A DNA stretch of 64,000 nt from Sphingobium sp. OAS761 (GTDB taxonomy: Bacteria > Pseudomonadota > Alphaproteobacteria > Sphingomonadales > Sphingomonadaceae), in the NCBI RefSeq assembly GCF_024168485.1, contig NZ_JALJVY010000002.1:310001-374000 (forward strand). The letters run 5' to 3'. The position numbers and the translations under genes are program-made. Positions 54,428 through 64,000 of this stretch are shown here, in pieces (the stretch's first letter is position 1; every line of letters begins with the position of its first letter). The notes under the pieces are model-generated. The model saw nothing but the letters and a program-made list of their open reading frames with translations, searched no databases and had not been told where the DNA came from.

Positions 54428-56188
54428 TCAATCCGCCCAGGCCGCGTCCTCCAGATGCAGTTCGACCGCGGGGCGGCTGCCCCAATCGTCGATCTTCGCC
54501 TTGCCCGCGACCCACAGGCGCCGGTCGCGCGGCGCCCCCAATATGGCCTGTCCCATGGCGCTTTCCGCCTTGCGGAAGGCGATCGTCTTGATCGAACGGC
54601 CGTCCTCGCCGCTCATGATCGCGCGCAGATGGCCATTGCCCACGATATCGGCCTTGACCACCCGCATCGGACCGGCGGCGACCAGCGGCGCCGGCCAGCC
54701 CGCGCCATAGGGGCCACCCTGCTCGATCGCCGCCACGAAGTCGGGATTGACGCCGGCGGGTGCCAGGACCGCATCGATCAACAGGGCGCGGTCGTCGCGC
54801 GCCCGGGCCACCGCGGCCGACAACCGGTCGTCCAGGAAATCGGCGAGCGCATCGACCTTGTCGGTTTCGACCGTCAGCCCCGCCGCCATCGCATGGCCGC
54901 CCCCCGCCACCAGCAACCCGCTGTCCTTGGCCGCCAGCACCGCCGCGCCCAGGTCGACGCCGGAAATGGAGCGGCCCGACCCCTTGCCCTGTCCCGCTTC
55001 GTCCAGCGCGATGACGATGGCGGGACGGCCCGCCTTTTCCTTGATCCGCCCGGCGACGATGCCGATCACGCCGGGGTGCCAGCCTGCCCCCGCGATCACC
55101 GCCACGGCGCGGTTGCCCTGCGCGGCCAGCAGGGCTTCGGCCTGTTCCTGCACCGTCGCTTCGATCGCGCGCCGTTCCTCGTTATACTGGTCGAGCTGCG
55201 CGGCGATGCGCGCCGCTTCGGCCGGATCGTCCGTGGTCAGCAACCGCACGCCCAGATCCGCCTGACCCACCCGGCCACCGGCATTGATGCGCGGGCCGAG
55301 CGCGAAGCCGAGGTCGTGGCACAGCGGCGCACGGGTCAGCCGGCTGGCGTCGATCAGCGCCGACAGGCCGATATTGCCGCGCTTGGCCATGACCTTCAGC
55401 CCCTGCGCCACGAACGCGCGATTGAGCCCCTTGAGCTGCGCCACGTCGGCCACGGTGCCCAGGGCGACGATGTCGAGCAGCGCCATCAGCGCCGGTTCGG
55501 CACGACCCGCGAACCAGCCGCGCCCGCGCAGCACCCGCACCAGCGCCGCGCCGAGCAGGAAGGCGACACCCACCGCCGCCAGATGCCCGTGCGCCGCGGC
55601 CTCTTCATTTTCGTCCAGCCGGTTGGGATTGACCAGGGCAAAGGCATCGGGCAGTTCCGTCGCGCATTTATGATGGTCCACCACCACCACGTCGACGCCC
55701 GTCGCCCTGGCCATGGCCAGGGCCTCGAACGCCTGCGCGCCGCAATCGACGGTCACGATCAGGCTGGCGCCCTCCCGCGCCAGCCGCACCAGCGCCTCGC
55801 CGGACGGGCCATAGCCCTCCATCAGCCGGTCGGGAATGTAGGGCCGCGCATCCAGCCCCAGGTCGCGCAGCAGCCGGATCAGCAGCGCCGCGCTGGTCGC
55901 ACCGTCGACGTCATAATCGCCGAAGATGCGCACGTCCTCGCCGCGCTGCACCGCGTCGGCGATCCGTTCGGCGGCTGCGTCCATGTCGCGGAACAGGCTG
56001 GGATCGGGCATGAAGTCCCGGATCGTCGGGTTGCGATGCGCGTCCACCGCATCGCGCGGGCAGCCGCGCGCCAGCAGCAGTTGCGCGACCAGGTCGTCGG
56101 GACGGCCGGCCGGATCGTTCGCGCCGGCACCGCGCCACCGCCATGGCTGGCCCGACAGGGATCGCGAGATATTGAGCGCAAATGTCAT
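54428..56188 (-). CDS. recJ: Single-stranded-DNA-specific exonuclease RecJ
   Basis: RecJ degrades ssDNA 5' to 3' in mismatch repair, base-excision repair and the RecF pathway. The 586-residue protein has the DHH phosphoesterase motifs: DYDVDGATSAALLI (motif I), IVTVDCGA (motif II), VVVVDHHK (motif III) and the later GGRVGQADLGVRLLTTDDP. The DHHA1 domain has the VAGGGHAMAAGLT motif (about residues 415-427). A C-terminal OB-like domain follows. The length is normal. The gene is divergent from tamA and directly follows tRNA-Glu downstream. Confidence 0.95.
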   Translation of the reverse strand: MTFALNISRSLSGQPWRWRGAGANDPAGRPDDLVAQLLLARGCPRDAVDAHRNPTIRDFMPDPSLFRDMDAAAERIADAVQRGEDVRIFGDYDVDGATSAALLIRLLRDLGLDARPYIPDRLMEGYGPSGEALVRLAREGASLIVTVDCGAQAFEALAMARATGVDVVVVDHHKCATELPDAFALVNPNRLDENEEAAAHGHLAAVGVAFLLGAALVRVLRGRGWFAGRAEPALMALLDIVALGTVADVAQLKGLNRAFVAQGLKVMAKRGNIGLSALIDASRLTRAPLCHDLGFALGPRINAGGRVGQADLGVRLLTTDDPAEAARIAAQLDQYNEERRAIEATVQEQAEALLAAQGNRAVAVIAGAGWHPGVIGIVAGRIKEKAGRPAIVIALDEAGQGKGSGRSISGVDLGAAVLAAKDSGLLVAGGGHAMAAGLTVETDKVDALADFLDDRLSAAVARARDDRALLIDAVLAPAGVNPDFVAAIEQGGPYGAGWPAPLVAAGPMRVVKADIVGNGHLRAIMSGEDGRSIKTIAFRKAESAMGQAILGAPRDRRLWVAGKAKIDDWGSRPAVELHLEDAAWAD

Positions 56189-56328
56189 GATCCGCTTCTA
56201 GACGTCGGTCCGCCCGGTGGAAAGCACAGGAAAACATGCCATCTGCGGAACCCTCGCAACCCGTTGAGCGTATGGGTTCTTTGCCGGGCAAAGAACAGGG
56301 CGCGGCGCGAAAGGGGCTGCGCACTATA

Positions 56329-58431
56329 ATGACGGGACGGCAGGGATATTATGTCCGGCGCATAGTGACCGCCCTGCTGCTTTCCGTCTCGCCGCTGCCC
56401 CTGGCCGCCCAGACGCCGCCGGCGACGGCCGAACCTTCGGCAGCCGAGGAGCCGATCCTGCCCGACGACCAGTTCGAAGCCCGCCTGCCGAAGGTGGAGG
56501 GGACGGACCCGAATGCCCCGCTACCCTCGATCGACGACTGGATCGACCAGCAGATGCCGCAGCAATCGACCGGGCCGGTCGATCTTCCCCCCGCCGTCGA
56601 TCCGGCCGAGGAACAGGAACTGGCCCTGCCGCTGCCGCCGCTCGACAGCGTGACCGTGCCGGCCAATGCGGCATCGGACGACGACCCTGACGAGAAGCTG
56701 CCCGAAATCAGGTATGCCACCAGCATCGAAGGGTTCGGCAAGACCGGGCTGGAGGACGAGTTCCGCGCCGAATCCGCGCTGATCGACGGCAAGGGCCGGG
56801 CGGACACCGCCGCCATGGTGCAGGCCCGCGCGCAGGAGGATGAGAAGCTGGCCGTGCGCCTTTTCTATTCGCAGGGCTATTATGACGCGACCGCGCTCGC
56901 CAGCCTGGACCAGGCGGGCGACGGCACGCTGAACGCCATCGTCTCCGTCACGCCGGGCAAGCGCTACAAGCTGGGCGCGATCGTGATCAATTCCGGGCCG
57001 ACCGGGCCGACCGGGCTGGTCCGCGACAGCCTGCCGCTCAAGACCGGCGACTATATCGTCGCGACCGACGTGGAAGGGGCGGAAGCGAACATCGGGGTCA
57101 AGCTGCCGGAAAACGGCTATCCCTTCGCCCAGGTCGGGCAGCGCGACATCCTGCTCGACCCCGCGACCGTCACGGGCGACTATACGCTGCCGGTCGAGAC
57201 CGGCCCGCGCGGTACGTTCCGCGCCATCACCACCAGCGGCGAGAAGCAGGCCTTCGGCGCCGACCATATGGAGGTGATGAAGCGGTACAAGCCGGGCCAG
57301 ATATACGACAGCCGCAAGGTCGACGACCTGCGCAAGGCACTGGTCGCGACCGGGCTGTTTTCCAGTGTCGCGGTCGACCCGGTGCGCACCGGCGAAGCCG
57401 GACCGGACGGCACCGAATATGTCGACCTGCATGTCGACCAGCAGGCGGGGCCGCCGCGCACGCTGGCCGCAGAAGCGGGATATGGCACGGGTCAGGGCTT
57501 CCGCGCCGAAGGCACATGGACCCACCGCAACCTTTTCCCGCCCGAAGGCGCGCTGATCCTGGGCCTGATCGCGGGCACGCAGGAACAGGGTGCCTCGGCG
57601 ACCTTCCGCCGGTCAAACGCGGGCAAGCGCGACAGGACGTTCCAGACAGGCCTGATGCTCAACCATCAGGACTATGACGCCTATGAAGCCTTCACCGCCG
57701 GCATCAACATCGGCTGGTCGCGCCAGTCGACGCCGATATTCCAGAAACGGTGGACCTACAGCTACGGCGCCGAAATACTGGGCACGAACGAACAGGTGGT
57801 GATCGATCCCGCCACCGGCGAAAAGGACCGGCGCACCTATTTCATCGCCGGCCTGCCGGTGCAGATCGGCTATGATCTGTCCAACGACCTGCTGAACCCG
57901 ACAAAGGGGTTCCGCGCCAATCTGCGGGCCGAACCGGAAGGATCGCTCCAGGGCAAATTCTCGCCTTATCTGCGCGCCACTTTCGACCTTTCGGGCTATT
58001 ATCCCGTGTCCGACAGCCTGGTCATCGCCGCGCGCACGCGGCTGGGCACCATCAGCGGCGTCAGCCGCGACGACGTGGCGCCGTCGCGCCGCATCTATGC
58101 CGGCGGCGGCGGATCGGTGCGCGGCTTCGGCTATCAGGAACTGGGGCCGAAGGATGTGAACAACGATCCCATCGGCGGCCGGTCGGTCAACGAATTCGCG
58201 GTCGAAGGACGCTATCGCTTCGGCAATTACGGCGTCGTGGCCTTTGTCGACGCGGGCCAGGTCTATGACAGCGCGATCCCCAAATTTTCCGACATGCGGT
58301 ACGGCGTCGGCGTCGGCGGCCGGTTCTACACCGATTTCGGGCCGTTCCGGGCCGACATCGCCATGCCGATCAACCGGCAACCGGGCGAATCCAAATTCGC
58401 CGTCTATATCGGCATAGGGCAGGCCTTCTGA
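56329..58431 (+). CDS. tamA: Outer-membrane translocation/assembly protein TamA
   Basis: TamA is an Omp85-family barrel that with TamB inserts proteins into the outer membrane. The 700-residue protein has a signal peptide (VTALLLSVSPLPLAAQ) and POTRA domains (for example YDATALASLDQAGDGTLNAI, GKRYKLGAIVINSG, KPGQIYDSRKVDDLRKALVA). A C-terminal barrel has GGGGSVRGFGYQELGP, the conserved VRGF/Y lid motif of Omp85 proteins. The ATG at 56329 is favoured because the signal peptide follows after eight residues; an upstream ATG at 56236 adds no similarity. It overlaps tamB by one base (TGATG). Confidence 0.92.
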   Translation: MTGRQGYYVRRIVTALLLSVSPLPLAAQTPPATAEPSAAEEPILPDDQFEARLPKVEGTDPNAPLPSIDDWIDQQMPQQSTGPVDLPPAVDPAEEQELALPLPPLDSVTVPANAASDDDPDEKLPEIRYATSIEGFGKTGLEDEFRAESALIDGKGRADTAAMVQARAQEDEKLAVRLFYSQGYYDATALASLDQAGDGTLNAIVSVTPGKRYKLGAIVINSGPTGPTGLVRDSLPLKTGDYIVATDVEGAEANIGVKLPENGYPFAQVGQRDILLDPATVTGDYTLPVETGPRGTFRAITTSGEKQAFGADHMEVMKRYKPGQIYDSRKVDDLRKALVATGLFSSVAVDPVRTGEAGPDGTEYVDLHVDQQAGPPRTLAAEAGYGTGQGFRAEGTWTHRNLFPPEGALILGLIAGTQEQGASATFRRSNAGKRDRTFQTGLMLNHQDYDAYEAFTAGINIGWSRQSTPIFQKRWTYSYGAEILGTNEQVVIDPATGEKDRRTYFIAGLPVQIGYDLSNDLLNPTKGFRANLRAEPEGSLQGKFSPYLRATFDLSGYYPVSDSLVIAARTRLGTISGVSRDDVAPSRRIYAGGGGSVRGFGYQELGPKDVNNDPIGGRSVNEFAVEGRYRFGNYGVVAFVDAGQVYDSAIPKFSDMRYGVGVGGRFYTDFGPFRADIAMPINRQPGESKFAVYIGIGQAF

Positions 58432-61400
58432 TGGCGCAGGACGACACCCCGCCCCCCGCCACCGATGCGACCGGCGAAGCACCGGGCGAAACGGTGGTGA
58501 TCCGCGAACGACGCCCGCTCTGGCAAAAAATCGCCTTCGGATTCGCGGGCCTGGTCGTTTTCCTGCTGGTGCTGGTCGCCGGCCTGCTGCTCGGCCTCAA
58601 TACCCAGCAGGGCAAATCCTTCCTGATCCGCCAGATCGCCGCGCTCCAGATGCAATCGGGCATGCAGATTGAGGTCGGGCGGATCGAAGGTTCGATCTAC
58701 AGCGACATGGTGATCCACGACCTGATCCTGCGCGATCCCAAGGGCGTGTTCGCGGTCAGCCCGCGCGTCCATGTCATCTGGAAACCGTTTCGTTACGCCA
58801 ACAACCATCTGTCGGTCAGCCTGCTCGAAACCCCGTTGGTGGTGCTCGCGCGCAGCCCGCAGTTCAATGTGACGGAAAGCGACCCCAACGCCCCGATCCT
58901 GCCCGACCTCGACATCGACGTCGACCGGCTGAAGATCGGCAAGTTTCTGCTCGCAAAGCCGGTCATCGGGCAGAAGCGGGAAATCGCCATCGACGGCGTG
59001 ACGCATATCGCCGACGGCCGCGCCCAGCTGGAAGCGAGCGCCATCGTCGACAGCGGCGACCGATTGCAGGCGAAACTGGACGCGGTGCCGTCGCAGAACC
59101 GCCTTGCCATGAACGGCACGCTGACCGCGCCGCGCGGCGGCGTCATCGCCGCGATGTCGGGCCTGACCGACGGCGTGACCGCGACGCTGGACGGCAAGGG
59201 CAGCTGGCAGGCCTGGAACGGACGGATCGTCGCCACCTCGCCGAAGGGCGAGCTGGCCGATATCGCGCTGGCCGCCCGCGACGGCAATTTCACCGCGCGG
59301 GGACCGCTGCGCCCGGGGCTGGTTTTCGCCGGCACGGTCGACCGGTTGACCGCTCCGCAACTGGACGTGGACCTGTTCGCGGGCCTGAACGAACGGCGCG
59401 TGAACCTCAAGGGCACGCTGCGCTCGCCCGCGATGTCGGCCGATGCGCAGGGCCTTGTCGACCTGGGCAAGAGCCGGTTCAGCGCGTTGCGGATCAATGC
59501 CGCGCTGCTGACGCCGGGCGCGATCATGGACAAGGTGAAGGGCCGGGACGTGCGCGCGTCGGTCATACTGGACGGGCCGATGGCAACGCCGTTCATCGAC
59601 TATGACCTCAGCGCCAAATATCTCGCCTTCGACGCGAGCGGCATCGAAAATCTGAAGGCCGGCGGGCGCGCTGTGATCGACGCCGACCGCATCCGCATTC
59701 CGGTGAACGCGACCGCGACCCGCGTGACCGGCCTCAACGCGGCGGCGGGCGGCCTGCTCCGGAATCTGCGGGTGAAGGGCGATTTCGCCTATGCCGCCGG
59801 CAAGCTGATCAGCGACAATCTCAAGATCGACAGCGACAAGGTGGATGCCACTGCGATCGTCCTCGCGGACCTCGACAATGCCGTCTATCGCGGCGCGCTG
59901 AAAGGACGGGTCAACGACTACCGGATCGACGGGGTCGGCATCGTCAATCTGAACACCGATGTCGAACTGGTGCCCGGGCCCAGGGGCGGCTTCGGCCTGT
60001 CCGGGCGCTTCGGCGTGCGCACCGCGCGCTGGGACAATGCGTCCGTGCGCGACTTCCTGGGCGGCAATGCGGTCATGTCCGGGCAGATCGGCATGACGCC
60101 CGAAGGCAAGTTCACCCTCGCCGGACTGAAGGGAGCGGCGCCGAATTTCACCATCCGGTCAGGGTCGGGCAGCTATGACACGGACGGGCAGATCGCCTTC
60201 GACGCGAGCGCCTTCTCGAAACAATATGGCCCGCTGGCGCTGACCGTGCGCGGGACGGCGGAGCGGCCGCAGGCGGTGCTGCGCGCCGCCCGTCCCAATG
60301 TCGGCGTGCAGCTGACCGACGTCGTCGCCCGGCTGAACGGCGAAACGGGCGGCTATCGCCTCGAAGCGACCGGCGGATCGCCCTATGGTCCCTTCTTCGC
60401 CAATGTGCTGATCCACTCCGCACAGGGGCCGTTGACCATCGACGTGACGAAGGCCCGCTTCGCCGGCGTCGACATGCAGGGCCGTATCCAGCAGAGCGCG
60501 GCCGGTCCCTTCACCGGGCAGCTTGCGATGAACGGGTCCGGCATAACCGGCGACGTGCGCCTGGCAGCCGTGGGCAAGGCGCAGGGTGTCGACGTCAACG
60601 CCACGGCCAGCAATGCGAAGCTGCCCGGCGATACCGACGTCGTCATCGGCCGGGCGATCGTGACCGCGTCCATGGTGCTGACCGATCAGCCGCAGATCCG
60701 CGCGGATGCGCAGATCGGCAATGCCGCCTATGGCGACTATGTCGTGCGCAAGGCACGCGCCAGGCTCAATTATCAGGGCGGGCGCGGGCGGGCGCAACTG
60801 GTCGCCGACGGCTCGAGCGGGATACCCTTCTCCATCGCGTTGAACGCCGCGTTGCGGCCCGATCTTTACGCCGTGGCCCTGCAAGGCAAGGCGGCCAATA
60901 TCGACTTCCGCCTCGCCCGGCCCGCGATCATCCGCACCGAAGCCGGCGGCTACCGCCTCGAACCTGCGACGCTGGTCCTGCCGCAGGGCAAGGTCGACCT
61001 GGCCGGCCGCTTCGGCGGCACCACCGCCATGCAGGCCCGCTTCAAGGATTTCGATCTCGCCATCGCCAACATCGCCGCGCCCGGCCTTGGCATCAGCGGC
61101 CGCGCGACCGGCACGCTCGACTACAGCCAGACCGGCAACGCCTTCCCGACCGCCACGACGCGCCTCGCCATCAACGATTTCCGCCGGTCCAGCCTCACCG
61201 CCGTGTCCGACCCGGTGTCGATGAACGTGGAAGGGACGCTGTCGTCGGCGGGCGGCGACATGCGCGGGCTCATCCGCCGTGGCGGCACGACGCTTGGCCG
61301 CTTCACCGCGACTCTGGCGCCGCCGGGGTCGGGGGCGGACTGGACCGAACGGTTGCAGAACGCGCCGCTGGGCGGCGGCATCCGCTATGCCGGTCCCGCC

Positions 61401-62666
61401 GACGTGCTCTTCTCCTTCGCGGGTCTCGCCGACCAGCAACTGACCGGCGGCCTTGCCGTCGCGGCGGATTTCAGCGGCCGGCTGGGCGATCCGCGCCTCA
61501 CCGGCGTGGTGCGCGCCAACAGCCTCACCTACGAGAATGAAAGCTTCGGCACCCGCGTGACGCAGATGCGGCTCGACGGCCGCTTCACCAACGACCGCCT
61601 CGAAATCCGCTATTTTTCCGGCCGGGCGGGCGACGGCACGGTGCAGGCTTCGGGCGATGTCGGGCTGGCGGCGGACAGCGGCTTCCCGATGAACATCGCG
61701 ATCAAGCTCGACCGTGCCCGCCTGGCCCGCAGCGAAGCGATCACCAGCGTCGTCAGCGGCACGCTCGCCATCACCAACAGCGCGGCCGACGGCGGACTGA
61801 TCAAGGGCGACCTGCGCCTGCCCGAAACCCGCTACCGCGTTGCCTGGCAGGGCGGCACGGAAATCCGCCAGCTTACCGGCGTGCGGCGCAAGGGCGAGGG
61901 CACCGACCTGCTCGACCAGCGGATCGCGGACCGCAAGGCCGCCGCCGCGCCCAAACCGTGGAAGCTCGACCTTCGCGTGCGCGCCGACAATGAAATCTAC
62001 GTGACCGGCATGGGCCTCGATTCCGAATGGAAGACGGACATGCGGATCACCGGAACGGCCACCGACCCGCGCGTCGTCGGCCAGGTTCAGGTGCTGCGCG
62101 GCCGCTACAGCTTCTCGGGCCATCAGTTCGACCTCGAACAGGGGCTGATCAGCTTCAACGGGCCGATGACCAACCCGACCCTGGCGATCAAGGCGGAAAC
62201 CCGCATCGACACCGTGACTGCGGGTATCCAGGTGACCGGCAGCGCCCAGCGCCCCGACATCGCCTTCATCTCCACGCCCACCCTGCCGCAGGACGAAATC
62301 CTTTCGCGCATCCTGTTCGGCGACAATGTCGCCAACCTGTCCGCGCTCCAGGCGGTCCAGCTCGCCGCCGCGCTGAACGGCCTGCGCGGCGGCAGCGGCG
62401 GGCTCAACCCCATGGGCAAGCTCCAGAACGCGTCGGGCATCGACCGGATCGGCATCGTCGGCGGCGACGAAGCGACCGGGCGCGGCACGTCGCTGGCGGT
62501 CGGCCAGCATATCTCCAACAATATCTATGTGGAGGTCATCACCGACTCCAAGGGCTTTACCGCCACCCAGTTGGAAATCGCCCTGTCGAAAACGCTCAGC
62601 CTGCTGTCAAAGACCGGCACCAACGCCGGATCGTCGGCCAACCTGCGCTATTCGAAGGATTATTGA
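58431..62666 (+). CDS. tamB: Inner-membrane-anchored translocation/assembly protein TamB
   Basis: The 1411-residue protein has an N-terminal membrane anchor (about 38-58, LVVFLLVLVAGLLLGLNT) and a long beta-helical periplasmic part. The C-terminal DUF490 domain (about 1000-1411) includes EILSRILFGDNVANLSALQA and ends SSANLRYSKDY. The beta-rich repeats form a groove thought to carry lipids or proteins between the membranes. The length is close to the usual 1250-1400. It follows tamA with a one-base overlap, the standard order. A long open frame on the opposite strand is a codon-bias shadow. Confidence 0.93.
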   Translation: MAQDDTPPPATDATGEAPGETVVIRERRPLWQKIAFGFAGLVVFLLVLVAGLLLGLNTQQGKSFLIRQIAALQMQSGMQIEVGRIEGSIYSDMVIHDLILRDPKGVFAVSPRVHVIWKPFRYANNHLSVSLLETPLVVLARSPQFNVTESDPNAPILPDLDIDVDRLKIGKFLLAKPVIGQKREIAIDGVTHIADGRAQLEASAIVDSGDRLQAKLDAVPSQNRLAMNGTLTAPRGGVIAAMSGLTDGVTATLDGKGSWQAWNGRIVATSPKGELADIALAARDGNFTARGPLRPGLVFAGTVDRLTAPQLDVDLFAGLNERRVNLKGTLRSPAMSADAQGLVDLGKSRFSALRINAALLTPGAIMDKVKGRDVRASVILDGPMATPFIDYDLSAKYLAFDASGIENLKAGGRAVIDADRIRIPVNATATRVTGLNAAAGGLLRNLRVKGDFAYAAGKLISDNLKIDSDKVDATAIVLADLDNAVYRGALKGRVNDYRIDGVGIVNLNTDVELVPGPRGGFGLSGRFGVRTARWDNASVRDFLGGNAVMSGQIGMTPEGKFTLAGLKGAAPNFTIRSGSGSYDTDGQIAFDASAFSKQYGPLALTVRGTAERPQAVLRAARPNVGVQLTDVVARLNGETGGYRLEATGGSPYGPFFANVLIHSAQGPLTIDVTKARFAGVDMQGRIQQSAAGPFTGQLAMNGSGITGDVRLAAVGKAQGVDVNATASNAKLPGDTDVVIGRAIVTASMVLTDQPQIRADAQIGNAAYGDYVVRKARARLNYQGGRGRAQLVADGSSGIPFSIALNAALRPDLYAVALQGKAANIDFRLARPAIIRTEAGGYRLEPATLVLPQGKVDLAGRFGGTTAMQARFKDFDLAIANIAAPGLGISGRATGTLDYSQTGNAFPTATTRLAINDFRRSSLTAVSDPVSMNVEGTLSSAGGDMRGLIRRGGTTLGRFTATLAPPGSGADWTERLQNAPLGGGIRYAGPADVLFSFAGLADQQLTGGLAVAADFSGRLGDPRLTGVVRANSLTYENESFGTRVTQMRLDGRFTNDRLEIRYFSGRAGDGTVQASGDVGLAADSGFPMNIAIKLDRARLARSEAITSVVSGTLAITNSAADGGLIKGDLRLPETRYRVAWQGGTEIRQLTGVRRKGEGTDLLDQRIADRKAAAAPKPWKLDLRVRADNEIYVTGMGLDSEWKTDMRITGTATDPRVVGQVQVLRGRYSFSGHQFDLEQGLISFNGPMTNPTLAIKAETRIDTVTAGIQVTGSAQRPDIAFISTPTLPQDEILSRILFGDNVANLSALQAVQLAAALNGLRGGSGGLNPMGKLQNASGIDRIGIVGGDEATGRGTSLAVGQHISNNIYVEVITDSKGFTATQLEIALSKTLSLLSKTGTNAGSSANLRYSKDY

Positions 62667-62694
62667 GGGGCAGGCCGCGCCCCCCGTCCTGCGG

Positions 62695-63288
62695 TCATTT
62701 GCGCAGCAGGAACACCGCATGTTCGGCAAACAGGTTGGCGTTCGCATGGGTGGTTTCCCGGTCGCCCTTCAGGAACCATTGCCCGTCGATATGCCAGCCG
62801 CGCTCGCGCACCAGCGCGCGGAAATCGTCCACCGTCACATGATGGATGTTCAGCGTGTCGTACCAGGTGTCGGGCAACAGCCGCGTCACCGGCATCCGCC
62901 CGCCCCACATCAGCGACAGCCGCCCGCGCCAATGGGCGAAATTGGGAAAGGACACGAAGGCCTGCCGCCCGATGCGCAGCAATTCCTCCACCACCCGGTC
63001 GGGCCGCCGCGTCGTCTGGAGCGTCTGGCTCAATATCGCATAGTCGAAACTGACGTCGGGATAATAGGCCAGGTCGGTGTCGGCATCGCCCTGCACAACC
63101 GACAGGCCGCGTCCCACGGCGGCGGCGACGTTGGACCCGTCAATCTCCAGCCCCCGGGCGTCCACGCCGCTGTCGTCGCGCAACGCCGCCATCAGCGCGC
63201 CGTCGCCGCATCCCACGTCCAGCACCCGCGCGCCCTGTCGCACCGTGCGCGCGATCAGCGCCAGGTCGGGGCGCAGCGCCCCGCTCAT
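62695..63288 (-). CDS. metW: Methionine biosynthesis protein MetW
   Basis: MetW is a SAM-dependent methyltransferase-like partner of MetX in many proteobacteria. The 197-residue protein has the SAM motif [15 protein letters not shown], an acidic residue in [13 protein letters not shown] and the family's [40 protein letters not shown] and [20 protein letters not shown] stretches. The start at 63288 overlaps metX by ATGA. It is the last gene of the metX-metW pair. Its exact reaction is uncertain. Confidence 0.93.
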   Translation of the reverse strand: MSGALRPDLALIARTVRQGARVLDVGCGDGALMAALRDDSGVDARGLEIDGSNVAAAVGRGLSVVQGDADTDLAYYPDVSFDYAILSQTLQTTRRPDRVVEELLRIGRQAFVSFPNFAHWRGRLSLMWGGRMPVTRLLPDTWYDTLNIHHVTVDDFRALVRERGWHIDGQWFLKGDRETTHANANLFAEHAVFLLRK

Positions 63289-64000
63289 GCCCGCCCGCCG
63301 CGCAGGAACCCGTCCACCACGCGATTGAGTTCCGGGCTTTCCAGCAGGAAGGCGTCGTGGCCGAAGGGGCTGGACAGCTCCACGAAGCTCGCCTGCGCCC
63401 CGCCGGCGTTCAGCGCATGGACGATCACGCGCGATTCCGCGGTCGGATACAGCCAGTCGGTGTCGAAGCTGACCAGGCAGAAACGGGCGCGCGTCGCGGC
63501 AAAGGCCCGCGCCAGCGACCCGCCATGGTCCTCGGCGATGTCATAATAATCCATCGCCCGGGTGATGTAGAGGTAGCTGTTCGCGTCGAACCGGTCGACG
63601 AAGCTCAGCCCCTGATGCCGCAAATAGCTTTCCACCTGGAAATCCGCGTCGAATCCGAACGTCTTGGCGTCGCGCCCCTGAAGCCGCCGCCCGAATTTCT
63701 CGGTCAGCCCCGCCTCGGACAGATAGGTGATGTGCGCCGCCATCCGCGCCACGGCCAGCCCCGCGCTCGGCACCTGCCCATCGGCATAATAATCGCCGCC
63801 GCGCCAGTTCGGGTCGGCCATGATCGCCTGCCGGCCGACTTCGTGGAACGCGATATTCTGCGCGCTGTGGCGCGCGGTCGATGCGATCACGACGCAGCGT
63901 TCCACCCGGTCGGGAAAAAGGGTGGGCCAGGTCAGCGCCTGCATCCCGCCCATCGACCCGCCGATCACCGCCGCCAGCCGCTCTACCCCCAGATGGTCGA
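63285..64000 (-). CDS. metX: Homoserine O-acyltransferase MetX (N-terminus outside window)
   Basis: MetX acylates homoserine (acetyl- or succinyl-CoA) in methionine biosynthesis. The visible 238 residues include the alpha/beta-hydrolase nucleophile elbow [30 protein letters not shown], the conserved [30 protein letters not shown] and the later histidine in [11 protein letters not shown]. The gene runs off the right edge. Because metX overlaps metW, the two are co-transcribed. Acetyl versus succinyl specificity cannot be decided. Confidence 0.93.
   Translation of the reverse strand, partial: DHLGVERLAAVIGGSMGGMQALTWPTLFPDRVERCVVIASTARHSAQNIAFHEVGRQAIMADPNWRGGDYYADGQVPSAGLAVARMAAHITYLSEAGLTEKFGRRLQGRDAKTFGFDADFQVESYLRHQGLSFVDRFDANSYLYITRAMDYYDIAEDHGGSLARAFAATRARFCLVSFDTDWLYPTAESRVIVHALNAGGAQASFVELSSPFGHDAFLLESPELNRVVDGFLRGGRA

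Noticed and set aside
54416..56329. A 637-codon open frame on the plus strand opposite recJ
   Set aside because: RecJ has all its motifs on the minus strand; the antisense product is arginine- and histidine-rich without a domain.
60159..62510. A 783-codon open frame on the minus strand within tamB
   Set aside because: TamB is clearly the real gene; the antisense frame is an effect of high GC at third positions.

Overview
The window reads as high-GC alphaproteobacterial DNA, most likely a sphingomonad (Sphingobium or Novosphingobium type). The evidence is a Sphingobium-style protocatechuate 4,5-cleavage (lig) pathway, a UrcA-family protein, a sphingomonad-type TonB receptor, the recJ / tamA-tamB / metW-metX core genes, and many ATGA start-stop overlaps. 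The genus is an inference from recognised protein families only.

Region 1 (1-9440) holds every step from protocatechuate to pyruvate plus oxaloacetate. A leftward operon runs DUF1932 oxidoreductase, ligJ, vanA, DUF2218, ligA, ligB, ligC (cut by the window edge). A LysR regulator with two DNA-binding domains separates it from a rightward operon ligK-ligU-ligI. Region 2 (9477-14524) has a LysR gene divergent from a glutathione-dependent formaldehyde dehydrogenase, which fits the formaldehyde released by O-demethylation, then a second Rieske oxygenase with an EthD-like partner and its own LysR. Region 3 (about 14.8-20.46 kb) is an integrative-element end: a nucleotidyltransferase-HEPN protein, a degenerate nucleotidyltransferase coupled to an ECF sigma factor, an ArdC-like antirestriction protein, a HigBA-type toxin-antitoxin pair, a tyrosine integrase, and a 45-bp 3' half of a tRNA-Pro gene as attachment core. 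By orientation, the element lies to the left of that core, so the lig cluster could be cargo. Region 4 (20581-23037) is a compact restriction-modification locus (Vsr, HNH nuclease with an internal duplication, C5 methyltransferase).

Region 5 (23.6-31.0 kb) carries two sterol-desaturase-family membrane hydroxylases, a 2-oxoglutarate/Fe(II) oxygenase with a divergent LysR, a TPR-sulfotransferase and small secreted proteins. Region 6 (31.0-42.0 kb) is a nine-gene leftward operon: ABC importer, NikR-like regulator that has lost most nickel ligands, two DUF1989 proteins, a urea/guanidine carboxylase, allophanate hydrolase and a secreted beta-propeller. The DUF1989 pair points to guanidine rather than urea as substrate. 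Divergently, region 7 (42.7-50.6 kb) encodes a TonB-dependent receptor, a secreted metallo-beta-lactamase-fold hydrolase, a Tat-exported PaoABC-type molybdenum hydroxylase and a secreted protein. Regions 6 and 7 together look like an uptake and nitrogen-release system for an unidentified compound.

Region 8 (50.6-54.05 kb) is a mobile patch with an IS5/IS427-type element using a -1 frameshift, AT-rich orphan genes and an IS3-family element whose transposase has lost its catalytic glutamate. Region 9 (54.25-64.0 kb) is core genome: tRNA-Glu, recJ, tamA-tamB, metW and the start-truncated view of metX.
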